Positions 41,868 through 54,359 are shown, numbered from the stretch's first letter. The stretch: DNA of 64,000 nt from Symsagittifera roscoffensis (GCF_963678635.1 NC_087070.1:30344390-30408389), one strand, 5' to 3'. Translations and numbers: made by a program. The notes: generated from the letters alone by a model not told the origin.

Positions 41868-42340
41868 CAAATGACGCTGTCAGAGTCAGTATTTTATTAG
41901 TAGTGCCTCATCATCCGCACAGACAGATTATCCACACAGTCAGATTATCGGTAAGTTTCAAAGTCTCAAATCTCAAAAAAAAAATACAAAAAATATTTTA
42001 TGACTAGTTTCTTAGAAAAATGTTTTTAGTGCAAATGCTGCCGTCAGACGAGTCAAGGTTTTTTAAGTAGTGCCTCATCACCCACACAGTCAGATCACCC
42101 ACACAGTCAGATTATCAGTATGTTTCAAAATCTGAAAACTCAAAATATATTACTAGAAAATTTTATGACTAGTTTATTAGAAACTAATTTTAGTGCAAAA
42201 GCCGCCGTCAGTCGAGTCAGTATTTTTTTAGTAGTGCCTCATCACCCACACAGTCAGATCGCCCACTCAGTCAAACTATCAGTAAGTTTCAAAATCTCAA
42301 ATCTCGAAATATTTTACTAAAACAATTTATGACTTGTTTA
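41868..42340 (+). repeat. Three tandem exon-intron-like units of about 165 bp
   Basis: Each unit has a block beginning TGCAAATG or TGCAAAAG, then GTAGTGCCTCATCA and CACACAGTCAGAT, and then a donor-like GTAAGT or GTATGT (41951, 42120, 42282) and a short AT-rich stretch ending TTTTAG (42029, 42193). The spacing of donors is 169 and 162 bases. The pattern is that of a duplicated small exon with its intron. The units do not share one open frame, so they could be untranslated exons. Confidence 0.65.
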
Positions 42341-42560
42341 TTGGAAAACGTTCTTTTTTTTTAGCTGTAACTCATCAGCGCTCGTACCAGCATTATCAGA
42401 GTCACTCAGACAGAGTCATTTTTTCACACTATCATCAGTCAGCCAGATTCACTCTAGTCACTCAGTCATTCAGTCAATCAGAGTAATTTTTAGCAGACAG
42501 CTTTATCAGAGTCACTTTTCAGCTTTATCAGAGTCATTCAGAGTCAGTTACAGCCAACCA
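42341..42560. repeat. CAGAGTCA-type short repeats
   Basis: Many irregular copies of CAGAGTCACTCAG, TCAGTCA and TATCAGAGTCA follow the exon-like units. They look like degenerate derivatives of the CAGTCAGAT block. Confidence 0.6.
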
Positions 42561-43001
42561 ACGTCCTTTCTCTATCCAAAAGTGTAGATGTAGTTATCTT
42601 TTATTCTTTTTTATCTGATAAAATTTACCGCTTCCAACTGTGGGGCATTTCTGTTGTGCTTTGTTTTAAATCTTTATTGGTGCTACATAGTCATTTAAAA
42701 TAGTTAATTTTTTAAATGAAAGTTCTGGAATTAAAGTTCCCAAATATTTCTTTTTGATTTGAGAAAAATGGCTCTAACTGAAGCTAATTGTGATTGTTTT
42801 CCGGATCCACTCGTGTCATGTTAATGATGCGCTCAAATGATTAATTTTTTGGCGGTAATTAAACCTATGATAGATGCTTACACTCATAACGGGCTCAAGA
42901 GGATCAAAATGTTGTGGTCTTCTCCTTTCTTAAAATTATAGAAATGTATCTTCGTTACTTATTTCATTAACTCACTGTTCATACCTCCTTTTTCTTTCTA
43001 T

Positions 43002-44055
43002 AAGTATGTCAGAAACTTGCCGGTCCAATATCAGAATTTCCCGGGCTTCAATGGCGAGAATATCAAATCTACGGTTTATTTTCTTTCGCACTGTCATATA
43101 GATCACATGATGGGCCTTAATGAGCCTGAGCTCTTCGAAAATTTAAAACACTATAACTTTAAAGTTTATTTTCAAAAAATTTCGGCCGCTTTATTGAGTG
43201 CATTGCCGCTTTATGTTCATTTAACCCTATATATAATACCACTGGACTCAGATAATGAGATATTACTGAGTTTTTCATCGGAAGGGGAAGAGACTCACAC
43301 CTGACTCTCACTCTGGTTCCTACAAGTCACTGTCCAGGTTCAGTAAGGTTCTTAATAGTTTCCAAAGAAAAATTTGACCTTTTTACTGGCAATTTCACAT
43401 GGCAAGTTGGCCATACACAGCAAATATATCGTTTGTTCGACAATTTACAAGAAGCTTCTGTTCACAAATTTTATAATATTTACATCGACACAATGTTTTG
43501 CAAAACAGATATCAATTTGATACCCTGTAGGGAGAACTGTCTTCCAGCCATCTTTCAAGCCGTGTCCGCATGGCTCTGTTTTTTTTTTTTTTTCAAAATA
43601 ATGTGGTCCAATTTTGTAACAAAACTCGCTACGGTTATGAGTGGTTGATGAAAAAGATTGCACTTAGATTCAACTCTAAATTTCATCTTTCATTATGTCA
43701 GAATCAATTGTGCAAATTTGTTCCGTCAATTCATAATTGGCTCACCTTAGATGGTGAAAGTAGCAAAATCCATTTCTGCAAGCCGCCGTCTGCTTCTGCG
43801 AACCTAAAACTGCCTTGCAAGAGGGGCATCCCAAGTCCAGAAGTGCTTACAATCATTCCAACCGCAATGTTTTTCTCTAAAAACGAGATAATGGCTGAGA
43901 GATTGGTTAAAGCAGTGTCTGTTAGAACTATTTGGTGCTGTTTTTCTTCGCATTCTTCAGCTCACAAAATAATTGAATTCCTTTTGAGTCTGCATTTCGA
44001 AAGTATTACACCTTTCAATTGTCCGGATAGAGATACTCCACTTGACTCTGTGTAA
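43002..44055 (+). pseudogene. Artemis/SNM1C-like nuclease fragment with two frame breaks
   Basis: A metallo-beta-lactamase/beta-CASP nuclease of the Artemis type, which opens hairpins and trims DNA ends in repair. After a pyrimidine-rich acceptor (to 43010) the reading has YFLSHCHIDHMMGL (HxHxDH motif), then HCPGSVRFL, then FTGNF where relatives have TGDF, then IYIDTMFC and ENCLPAI, GYEWLM and CFSSHSSAHK. The order and spacing match the family. The frame changes between about 43270 and 43300 and again in the T15 run 43579-43593. Replacement of the TGDF Asp by Asn would remove a metal ligand. Frame breaks could be small errors, but together with the changed ligand they suggest a pseudogene. 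It ends at TAA 44053. Confidence 0.75.
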
Positions 44056-44440
44056 GCTTTTATTTTGAATACGGTCAAACATCAGATCCGAAACACGTCA
44101 AACGATGCGAGTACAAAGTTGTGGAAAGAGAGACTTAAATTCAATAAGAGAGGTAAACGCAAACTTTATCTGGAGAAAATTTCAACAACCACACCAGACT
44201 ACGAACACCATAGTAAGCGGTTGAGACAACAGAGATGCTTTGCTGTAGGTTGAAATTTCGAAGGAAAGGATTCAGGAACAGCCAAAAGAAGAACAGAAAA
44301 ACTGATCCAGTTTTTCAACAATATTTAAAACCATATTATATTTTTCGTACTGTATTTACTGTAAAAGGATATTTCAATCCAGTTTTCAGAGCATCTTTTA
44401 GTTCAGGTTTCAGAAAAAAAACAGTCGAGCCGTCGTTTAT
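44056..44440. other. No gene recognised
   Basis: Short basic open frames only (44065-44253, 44235-44513), possibly the eroded, basic C-terminal tail of the Artemis-like gene; no motif supports this. Confidence 0.35.
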
Positions 44441-44449
44441 CTCGTCTCA

Positions 44450-44680
44450 AATACTGATGAGTGCGATGATGATTTCTGAACCCACTGAACTATCTTATCT
44501 CAAATACTTATGATGAGTTCTTAACCAACTGAACCATCTCATCTCAAATACTGATAAGTGACTTAGCTGAACCATTTCAAACTGAACCATCTCATCTCAA
44601 ATACTGATGTTGATTTCCTAACCATATAACTGAACCATCTCATCTCAAATACTGATGAGTGACTTAACTGCCCCCATTCC
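44450..44680. repeat. Short tandem repeat, CTGAACCATCTCATCTCAAATACTGAT type
   Basis: Four to five imperfect copies of a unit of about 50-60 bases containing CATCTCATCTCAAATACTGA and TGAGTGACTTA. Confidence 0.75.
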
Positions 44681-44954
44681 AAACATGAACTGCCATTTCA
44701 AACCCTGAACTGCTATTTCAAACACATTTTAAACCATCACAAGCCCTATATGGCTTTCGATGATTGTGTTTTCCGATCTCAAAAAATCATCAGATAAAGA
44801 TAAAGAAAGATTCACATCCGCACCCTAAGATTCGTTTGTGGATTCCGCTGACAAATGGATAAGTCTTTGCTTTCAAATTGCGCGTTGCTATAGATAAAAA
44901 ATCAAAAACTCCGCCTCTAGCTTTCAATTGTACATATGCAAGTTCAGTAGAAAA

Positions 44955-45225
44955 CAAAAAAACGGAATCGACTTACAATTTGCGGAATCCGCTTACAAGT
45001 GTTGCAGATTCCACTTACATTTTGCGGATTTCACTTACATTTTGTGGACTCCACTTGCGTTTTGCGGAATCCACTGACAGTTCCGGAATCCAGAACAACT
45101 AGCTATATTTGCTTGTTGCGGAATCCGCAACATAACAAATGTGCCGACAAAGTTTGCGTTACAGGTATTTGTACGCGGAATCCACTGAAATTTTGTTAGT
45201 GGAATCCACTTACATTTTGGAACAT
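44955..45225. repeat. Short tandem repeat, GCGGAATCCACTTACATTTT type
   Basis: About ten imperfect copies of a 21-24-base unit (TGCGGAATCC.CTTACA), variably spaced. Open frames across it in several phases are products of the repeat. Confidence 0.8.
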
Positions 45226-45448
45226 ATTTAAAGATTTTTCTCTGGAATCCAGGAACATACAGACACAAAATTGTGCGCCTATCCAGTGCACAGTTTGGCC
45301 TCGTAATGAAATTCTCGAAACTCCACATCGCTGTTTTATTAAATTTTGTGCTTGTTTACATATCAAAATGTTCTTGAAAATAACTTCGGTTGTCAAGGAA
45401 CCCTTTTTGTGCCGTCGAGTTTTGCTAACAATGAATTTTGCTAACACG

Positions 45449-45593
45449 CCCAGCGTAACAGACGCTTGTAGGGGTAGAAAATTTTTCTACATACCACAGT
45501 AAAAATTCTCCGATATATACAGAGAAAATCGAAGAATTTATACTGTGGTATGTAGAAAAATTTTCTACCCCTACAAGCGTCTGTTACACTGGG
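45449..45593. repeat. Long near-perfect palindrome
   Basis: The left arm begins CCCAGCGTAACAGACGCTTG at 45449 and the right arm ends CAAGCGTCTGTTACACTGGG at 45593. The outer 53 bases pair with a single mismatch, and weaker pairing continues inward to a loop of about 13 bases. It has the form of a foldback MITE, with TIR-like ends CCCAG/CTGGG, and could form a stable hairpin RNA. Confidence 0.9.
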
Positions 45594-45955
45594 TAGGAAC
45601 AAGTACAGATATAAGAATATCTGGAGGGGCGATTTTTCAAATAAAAAAAGTTTTTAATTTTTTCAACTCTTTTTTTGTTCTGTTCGAATTGATCTTCCGA
45701 GCTCTGCTAAAATACTGTAGAGACCTTGTTGTGATAAAGTTTTTAGCAATTTTTCTCAAAACAGAACAAAAATACCTCAAAATTACTATGAATTGAAGCC
45801 AAAAATGATTCGAGAAACCTTTTATGATGTCAAGAAATAGTACCGAAAGAGGTGTTTTGGTTGTTCAAGGGGTTGATTACCAGCGAAGAGAAGGTTTTTT
45901 GAACCATATTATCAGTGACAGAACTTTTAGTAAAGGCTCGAAAAAGTTAACCAAC

Positions 45956-46099
45956 CTGCTTCGTTGTAGTAGTTTTTGAAAAGGTCTTTGTTCCGTCTGA
46001 TTTGCATGGTTGCTTCGCCTGCTGGTGGAAGTCCACACCTGTTCACGATCGTCTCATTGTACGGGGCTTCTGCATTTCTCTTGTAGCCGAGGTAGAAAC
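45956..46099 (-). CDS. Secreted C-type lectin, exon 2
   Basis: 144 bases between an acceptor (AACTAG at 46100-46105) and a donor (GTTGGT at 45955). It continues the lectin fold with FYLGYKRN, then NRCGLPPAGE and FKNYYNEA. Phase 1 at both ends. Joined after exon 1 it produces the expected FxxG strand of the CTLD in frame. Confidence 0.75.
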
Positions 46100-46562
46100 C
46101 TAGTTATAACCAAAAGCTATTTATTAACCATTTAGAGAATCCAGCAGCTACAGCTCCTCTATTTGCCGCTAAGAAATTCAGTTTTTTTTGGGGTTTCAGC
46201 TGTTCTAGTCTTAAATTTCAGATGTGTATACCACAAATTTTCAATTTTCATACGGGATGCTTCTTTTTAGAATTAACTCGAAAACTTGAGCTGTTTGTCA
46301 AAAAAAAGAAAAAAAAAAGAGTTATTGTTTGGCAATTTTAGAAGAGTAAACTAATGAATATCATTTGTTCAGAGCACGCTTCTCCTCAAAAGAAAATTTT
46401 TGGAAAAATTAAGCTTCAGTTGGAAAAGTTGATATAGATAAAGAATGTCAAAAAAGAGAGAAAATTTATGGTTTAATCAGGATATAAAGGAGAGGTTTTC
46501 AAGTTTTTGGATTTATTTTGAGCAAGGTTAATTATTAGCATTCAAAGTAAATGAAAAAAGAC

Positions 46563-46842
46563 CTGGTGTATCTTGGTTTGAACCGTAGATTTGGGGTTTA
46601 GCCCATTGGGCAATTGCTGCCAATTGCTGTTTGTTCTCTGGTGTAGGTAGATACGCCTGGTACTTATCATTGCAGTAGAAATCTGCTTCATACATCCAGA
46701 AAGTCCCTTCAACTGGATCACGCAGAGCATAACAGGAGTTCGGTTTGGCGCCCTGGATCACAACCATTGGATGAGGACATTGCACCAGGGCATCGGAAAA
46801 CTTCAAGCACACTGATATTAAAGCCAAAAAATGAAACATCAT
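46563..46842 (-). CDS. Secreted C-type lectin, exon 1
   Basis: ATG at 46842 starts a typical signal peptide (MMFHFLALISVCLKFSDA, cleavage near residue 18-20). The start of a C-type lectin domain follows: NSCYAL, then FWMYEADFYCNDKY and AYLPTPENKQQLAAI, matching the C-Y...W..A...C...A-x-L-x-x-P-x-x-x-x-E pattern. The exon ends at 46563 with CCAG before GTCTTT; reading on would give a short nonsense tail ending at 46528. Secreted lectins of this kind bind sugars in innate defence or matrix; the ligand cannot be read here. Confidence 0.8.
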
Positions 46843-47390
46843 TCTTGCTGGAGTTCAAAGTTATTCGAGCTTCCGCTTCAACAACTCGGAAATTGATATA
46901 GTGTTCTAAGCACCATTAAGAACCCTTACAATACTTGTCTTTGTAAACAAACAGCGGCTGGCATCAAAATGTGCTGAAAAGATGCCTTTGATATCATTTA
47001 AATTTTCTCTCTAAAATTTCGATTAACTTTGCAATATGTTATCGTTTTTATTATTTGTGGAATAAGTAAGATTTGCGTTTGAACTCACAATTAACCCTAT
47101 TCAAACTAATTGTCTGGCAGAAACAATATCACTCGCGGCAGCTGAAATAGATTACAGAGACACATTCCGCAGGAGCACTGCTGTTCTCATGATGGAAAAT
47201 GAGTTTACCCTGAACCCATAAGGCAAAAAAAAAACCGAAATCAAAATTAACAGGTATAAAAATTACCTCCCACAGACGGCCTTCTCGCTATGCTCAGATA
47301 GACACCAGTCCTTCTCATATACAACTTATGCAAATTTTACTGATATTGTATTCGGCTCAATTTACACATCAGATTTTTGATCAGTCAATT
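46843..47390. other. Upstream region of the lectin gene
   Basis: No other gene seen. The region just above 46842 is the presumed promoter of the leftward lectin gene; no clear TATA box can be assigned. Confidence 0.35.
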
Positions 47391-47439
47391 TTAATTGGCT
47401 GGTACTGTTCTTTTCCATCATCAGGTCTCTTCATCACGA

Positions 47440-48850
47440 GGATTTCCTCTTTTCGGAATCCGCAACATTGCTAATTTTTTGAATCACAACTGCTGTTTTA
47501 GAATCCATGAAATAATAGCTAAAACACTGTATTGCAAAAAAATTGCTGCGGAAACGATCAAAAAAATATTTTTTAATAACATTAAAAACTACAGTTTTGC
47601 AGAATCCTCTTGCTTTCGAGGAAACTGAGTATTATATGTTGGTGGCGACCAGGAGAAGGGGGGGTAGGGGGGCGCCTGTTTTAATGTTGTATTTTTAAAT
47701 GTTGTATCACTTTACAATGTAACAAGATAAGTTATAATTCTTGCGACACCTTGCGACACTTTGCGATCTTTTTCTCTTTCACATTCCTTGGTACGATTAA
47801 TTTCAATTATCCTTTATCACTGTATCACTTAATTAATCAAAAAATCGGAAACAATGTTGAAATTTTTGAAAAAAAAGAACCTCCAGAAATGTAGTTTCCT
47901 TCGCCCTGGGTAAAATTTACACTGAAAAAAAAATAAAACAATATAAAAATTTCGGGTCGCATATTTTTGCACGTTGAATTTTGTAGCTTTATAAGAGTAA
48001 AATTTTGAAAAAAATTAAAACATTTACTGGAAGTTAGCTTTTTTTCGTGAACGTGTCGACTCAATTGACTATTCATTCAGTTGGGGAACTACATCACCCA
48101 TATTCCATCAGCTATATCATTGTAAATCACCAAAACAATAGCTGCTAAGGTTCTTTTTGTTAAACAAATCAAGAAGTTTAAAGATTTAAATTACAAAGCT
48201 AAGTCTGAACCACAACCTTTGAATCCCAATTTCTGTTTTCGATTCCACGAAAAAAAGCTAAAACACTGTATTGCTAAAAACGTCTCAAAAAACAGGCAAA
48301 CAAAGTTATATTTTTTAACATTTCAAACTACAGTTATGCAAAATCTTCATAATACACTTGAGAAATCTGATTATTATATGTTGGTGCCTATCAAGGGCGT
48401 GCTTCCTGATCCCCATGTGCAAAAGTAGCTGATAGGCATCCGGTCAGCACGCCATGTATTTCAAACTTAGATGAAAAAATTGAAAGCGGTTCTCATGCAA
48501 CTGCATGGACATTTATTTGGAAAATAGGAAATTATAAAAAGTAAATTAATCAAGAAACTAAAGACTATTTCCAGCAAGCTCTCATTTCCTTTGAAAAAGC
48601 AAACATTTTTTCTTCTATCAAATTCTTTGCTACGTTTAACTTCTAATCTCCTCTATCACTCTAAATTGAGTCTTCAAAAATGCAAGAAAATTTTTGAATT
48701 TTTCGAGAAAAAAAACTTCCAGAATTGTAGTTCCTTTTGTCTCGGTGAGAACTTAAACTAAATAAATTAAACTTAATTTTTTGGTCGCTTTTTGTATGTT
48801 AAATGTTCTATCTTTCTCAGAGCAAACTTTTCAAAAAATTAAAGAATATT
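47440..48850. repeat. Degenerate direct repeat, period about 830 bp
   Basis: Blocks GCTAAAACACTGTATTGC (47518, 48251), TATTATATGTTGGTG (47629, 48372) and the later CCTCCAGAAATGTAGTT / CTTCCAGAATTGTAGTT (about 47880, 48716) recur in the same order in 47440-48010 and 48190-48850. No coding capacity seen. Confidence 0.75.
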
Positions 48851-50300
48851 TTGGAAGTCGGTTAAAAATTTTGAAAACGTATCTTCTCTTCTGACTAATC
48901 ATTCAATTTTGAATCTTTATGATCCATATTTTACTAGCAATATTTTAGTAAAATACTGAGAGTTAATTGCTAAGTTTCTTTTTGTTAAAAAAATCAAGCA
49001 ATTGAAGCAATTTAATTATATATATAAATAAAAAAACTCTTTTCAATGTATAAAAGGTTGCTCGCATTAATTTAAATTTACATTTATAATTCAAAAACTA
49101 TACACTTTCTTAAAATAACAACAAAAAACTGCATACAATATCAGTAAATTATCACTAAAATTCACTATATTATCAGTTTTTTGTATTTTTTGCGAATACT
49201 ATTGCCTAAACGTTATTTTTAAAATGTAGTAAAATTACCTTTTGCCTGAAGAAGCAGCAAAATAATGCTGATCAAAAGTGTTAGGCCATCATTTTAACTT
49301 CGCAAGGTTCAACAAAAAACACAGCTTGGCAGTTGTTTAATTACCCGAAACCAAAATTGTTAGGGAGTTGATTGAACTTCACGAGACCAAAAGGTTCAGC
49401 GAGTTGTTTGAGCTTCCCACGTTTTCGCACAATTTGTGTTTTTCAAGATTATAAAGAATTGCAAAAATTTATCTTAGTAGTTGAGATATTCGATCAGTTG
49501 GATAAAATCTAAAAGATTTGAAGCTGAATTCAGAAATTTTTCAAAAACTTGCTCACGTCAGAAGTTGTCCCTCGTTGCAATAAGTAGTTACTCTACATTT
49601 AAAAAAAAACAAAGGAACTATTCGTTTGATAGTATATTTAAAAACGAGTAAAAAGTAAGAACGATAAAAAATTTAGGTTCGATGACTTACTTACATTCAG
49701 GTACTGACCTGTCAAAAACCCATACAAAAAAGTTATATACGGGACAAAAATATCTGAACGCTGCTTTACAGTCTAGGTTGTAAAAATTCTAAAAACTTCT
49801 GGGTTTTTCAACAATACAGTTTTCATTTTCTATCATATATTGTGTAAGATCAACAAAAAGATTGGAAAAAATTCCAAACAATTGCAAAAAAGACAAACTT
49901 TCTGAGATAAGACATTTTAAAACCTGTTCCGAATTGACCAATATTCCCAATTATTCTGTAATTGAACACTAACAGAAGTTTGATTGAATTTACAATACTT
50001 TGGGCAAGATTATATATGCTCTCAGTTTCGTTTCTATATACATGTCTTATAACCTTGACACAGTATACAACGATTTTCTACAGTCTGACATCGCTTCTAC
50101 TAGGGTCATTGTCGTTAATTAATAATCTTAGTTCTGAGACACCATAATTTCCCATATTTTTTCATAACTTCAAGTTTAACCTTGACTTTTCCGTAATAAA
50201 GTTCCTATTCCATTTAAAGTAATGAACTTGACAAATTGCAAACAAGGAAATTTCCCTTTCGCTACAATTAAACTTTCAAGACTCGAAAAAATAATTTTGG
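48851..50300. other. AT-rich region without genes
   Basis: Very AT-rich. A block near 49240-49440 (TCAAAAGTGTTAGGCCATCATTTTAAC, GAGACCAAAA) is a diverged copy of the left part of the tandem duplication that starts at about 50320. Confidence 0.5.
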
Positions 50301-50319
50301 GGTGTTGTTTCAAAAAAGT

Positions 50320-53300
50320 ATATAGTTGGGCTTTTCTTTGATCTTCCTAAGACCAAAATTGGTGGGTAATTCTTTGATTTTTTTACGATCAAAAGTGTTA
50401 GACCGTCATTTTAACTTTGCAAGAAAAAACACAGTTCCGCAGTTGTTTAAACTCCGGAGACCAAAATTGTTGGGCAGTTGATTGAATTTCACGAGACCAA
50501 AATATTTAGGCTTCCCACGTTTTCGCACATTTTATGCATTTTCAGGATTATAATACTTCATAGACAAAGATCAACAGTCACGGATAAAAGTTGGGTTTTA
50601 TTAGAAATCACATTTACAAAAAACATTAATCAAAACCGAACAACTAAAATGCAGTATTTTGCATGAAAATTTTCAACACTTTTCTTAAACTTCTGATTAG
50701 TTTTCATTTTTTAAATTGTTAGTTTTTCAAAAAAAAGTTTCCTCGTTTGTGCCAAATTTGTTATGAAGTTTAAGTTATGTTTAGTTGTTTTTATGCATCA
50801 ACTACATTTATAGGATGTTTTTCCTGCTCCTAAGTTCCTTGCGCGTGTTTTTTTTGGCCGTTCCGACCATATGTGCAATGTTTCTAGCGTAAACAGTTTA
50901 TGGCTGTTGCCTGTTCGGTCTGTACTTTCTGAATATAACTCAAGCCTTCTTCTGTCTGTACCTGCCAACGCTGTTTCATCGGAGTTTCCTGCTTATGGTG
51001 TTTCTCGATCCTCGTGTTTAAATGTTGGACCTTCTCGCCATCATAATTCAAATTAAATCCACAACAGGTAAGCTCATAAAACTTTCCCGACCTCAGTTCA
51101 CGTTCGAAAAGGGTTTTCAGGGAAGGTAGATATGAGTTTAAATTCCCTTCTTGTGAAAATAATTTTAGCTCCAGTTGTTTGTTCCACTTTGGATAACAGC
51201 AAATGCGAATGGTGTTCTCGATACCCTAACCTTAGATAAGGAACTGCATCAGTCCGGGATGCTCTCTTTTCTGTGCTGGTGCATAAGTGTCTAAGTTTGT
51301 TTTTAATTAAAAAACTTACCTAAAGGTCGTAAAACTATCCCTTTTGACAATTTTTTCTGGTATTCATTTTCCAACCGTTGTTTCATATTAAGGTCAAATG
51401 CCTCCTTGAGTTTCTCCCATGTTGAGGTACTCCTACACACTCGTTGAACAGTTTTCGCAGTCACGTTTCTTTTGTATTGCAAGGGAGCATAACTTCTGAA
51501 ATTCATTTTTTACCAGTGTCAGTGGCTTCGATACCAAACACATGTGAACTTTTTCTGTGAGTCCTTGTTCAATTTCAACTCCAAGAATGCCAACTGTCCT
51601 GATTATCTGGTTTCTCAAAAGTAAACAATCAAAAATAGGTGTAGTTTTTTCAATGCCTGTAGAACCATCTCTGCGTAACTACTCGCACTTCTCTGAGTAA
51701 CCAGTCACCACATCATCAACAAACCTGAGAAAAAAATTTAACACCCACTTCAGATTGGTCCCTTTAAATTTGTTCTATACATGGTTGCATTACGAGACTG
51801 TGTCAGAAGTGTTTGCATATTGAAACTCTGATAAATTTCCACAGTTTACTTGATACGAGTTCAAACAAGCATCGCTTTCAACTCTTTTTGATCTATAGGT
51901 CACTCTCTGTAGACAATGAGGGTAGACATCGAAGGGGCGTCTCCTGTTTTTGTACCTTCGCCAAACCATATAAACCGGCACGTTGCCCCATATTAACGTC
52001 AACCTAGTATGTACAACATATTATTGCATTTTAAGTTTACTTTACTCACAGTCATATTCAAATGTTCTTTCACTGTCTTGCGTAACGAACCTGGAGACGT
52101 GGCTTCTTCATGAATTGTTTTTGGTGATGTTTCAATAGTTTTCTTAAGCGGGCGATTTGTGTACAAGCTTTTCACGGCAAGGGAAGTTTTACTCTCATCG
52201 GAGTCCAATACAGTATTTTGGGTAATTCCCTTGTCAACTGCGTGTTCGTTTCGATTCCCGCCCCCCAATTTTATCAAAACTTTTTGCCAACATTTAATTG
52301 AGATGGTTGTATGGAGTACCGGTGAGAAAAAACCCGTCGAAGGGGCGTCTCCTGTTTTTGGACTTTCGGCAAACCATATAAACCGGCAGGTTGCCCCATG
52401 TTGACCTCAACCTAGTTTAGCGTGCATCACTAATCTCATCCGTCTTCTCCACCGCAAGCAGTTTTTTATTGATGTTTCTTTTTCGTGTCAACGCTATCCG
52501 TGAGATTTTTTGCTCACAAAATTATTGTGACTGCAATATTTCGTATAGTTTTGCGTCGTATGTAAGTGTTTTTAGTCACACACATTCCTACATCCTTATT
52601 AATTTCACAGCCAGAAGACCCTTGTCCCTTAAATATTTTTCTGAATTTTTCCATTACTTTATCTGAAGGTGTCTGTTTTGCTCTTTAGGCAAAAGACTTG
52701 GCTGCCGCTCCAATCTCACCCTGTAACTTATGTGAAGTCAGTTCTGACAGAAAAACTGTCAATGTCAGCAAGGAAATTGTGTTTATTGAATTTATCATGG
52801 ACCGGATATTTCAGTCCGAATCTTAACCCTTCTCTCGCCCCTTCTTGCGAAATGCAATCATCCAAAAGTTTAGCTGACCTATCAATCAGTTTCTCAAAGG
52901 TCTATCCTGTTTCCTTGAGAGCCTCTTATATTTGTTTCTTGCATTGTTTTGAGCTCTTCTGACTTAGATCGGTTATCATTGATGCCATCATTTTTCATCA
53001 ATCACCATTCTCACTACCTCCCTTACCAGTGTTACGTTTTGTGAAGCCTTTTTCTCATCTATTTTTGCCTGGGTCAATTTAGGCCTCAAGATTTTAAATT
53101 TGAATGCATGCACCGCTTGATTCGAATTTATCTCCATTTTCTGGCACGCAAAACCTCAAAAAACTTGGAACAATATCATTATCAAGGCATTTTCCCAGAA
53201 TGTTTTTCTTTGCAAAATGTTATGTACTTTGTTCAGGTATTTCAAATAGACTAAAACAAATTTTATGTCATTTTTTTTCAGAACATTTCTAGATAAAATT

Positions 53301-53710
53301 CTTCTTTATTACGCTCAGTTAAGAACAGAAATGTTTATTATTAAAATAAATTAGAAAAACATAATACAGCTGCTGCTTATTCGCATGTTAGTGCTTGTGG
53401 TGTCTTGGGTCCTACCTTCTCGTCAAACTCTGGATTGTGTCGTCAGGCTCTGGTTCCTCTGAGGCATTTACAAAAAAACTTCGAGAACACGTTGACTGTC
53501 TACTCTTTTCTTTTCGGCTTCTTGACGGTGGAAGAGTTGGTTTAATGTCAATCCAGAATAAGAAGGCGCTTTCGTATTGGTATGAAAACTATTTTTCCGT
53601 TGATAAATCCAAAATTTAAATTTAAACAAACAAACAAAAAAACTAGGTTTCTCGTTATCAAAGTTTTTCATTAGTACAAAAGTGTTGATATTTCTGATAA
53701 AAAATTTCAA
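50320..53710. repeat. Large tandem duplication, copy 1
   Basis: Pairs with 53785-57310, starting at GTTGGGCTTTTCTTTGATCT. Relative to copy 2, copy 1 has about 270 extra bases at 51270-51540 and about 180 at 52995-53175, and it lacks a 538-bp insertion. Most of the rest is nearly identical, so the duplication is recent. Confidence 0.9.
50880..52290 (-). mobile_element. Penelope-like retroelement fragment, copy 1
   Basis: On the minus strand, in the right order: VKSLYTNRPLKKTIE (52150-52200), the motif A region of Penelope-type reverse transcriptase but with the catalytic Asp position not Asp; FVDDVV (51710-51728), motif C; TPIFDCLLLR and HMCLVSKPL, the region after motif C; and YDGEKVQHLNTRIEKHH near 51050-51000, resembling a GIY-YIG endonuclease core. 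Frames are broken. The assignment to Penelope-like elements rests on the combination of this RT type with a downstream GIY-YIG-like motif. Confidence 0.6.
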
Positions 53711-54359
53711 TTAAAAACGAAAAGCAAAAAAAATTTGTTTTGGATCAGAAAATCGTCTGTTGTTTCATCTTCCCAATGCTCAAAAAAAGTATCAAGTTGG
53801 GCTTTTCTTTGATCTTCCTAAGACCAAAATTGGTGGGTAATTGTTTGATTTTTTTACGATCAAAAGTGTTAGACCGTTATTGTAACTTCGCAATGCTCAA
53901 GAAAAAACATAGTTCGGCAGTTGTTTAAATTCCGGAGACCAAAATTGTTGGGCAGTTGATTGAATTTCACGAGACCAAAATATTTAGGCTTCCCACGTTT
54001 TTGCACATTTTATGCATTTTCAGGATTGTAATACTTCATAGACAAAGATCAACAGTCACGGATAAAAATTGAACTTTATTAGAAATCACATTTACAAAAA
54101 TCATCAAAACCGAACAACTAATATGCAGTATTTTGCATGAAAATTTTCAACACTTTTCTTAAACTTCTGATTAGTTTTCACTTTTGAATTGTTAGTTTTT
54201 TAAAGAAAAGTTTCCTCATTTATGCCAAATTTGATATGATTTTTTTTCGAAGTTTAAGTTATGTTTAGTTGTTTTTATACTTAAACTACATTTTTAGGAT
54301 GTTTTTCCTGCTCCTAAGTTCATTGCGCGTGTTTTTTTTGGCCGTTCCGACCATATGTG

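Noticed and set aside
45035-45447. Several open frames across the GCGGAATCC repeats
   Set aside because: All phases of a short tandem repeat without stops read open; no protein features.
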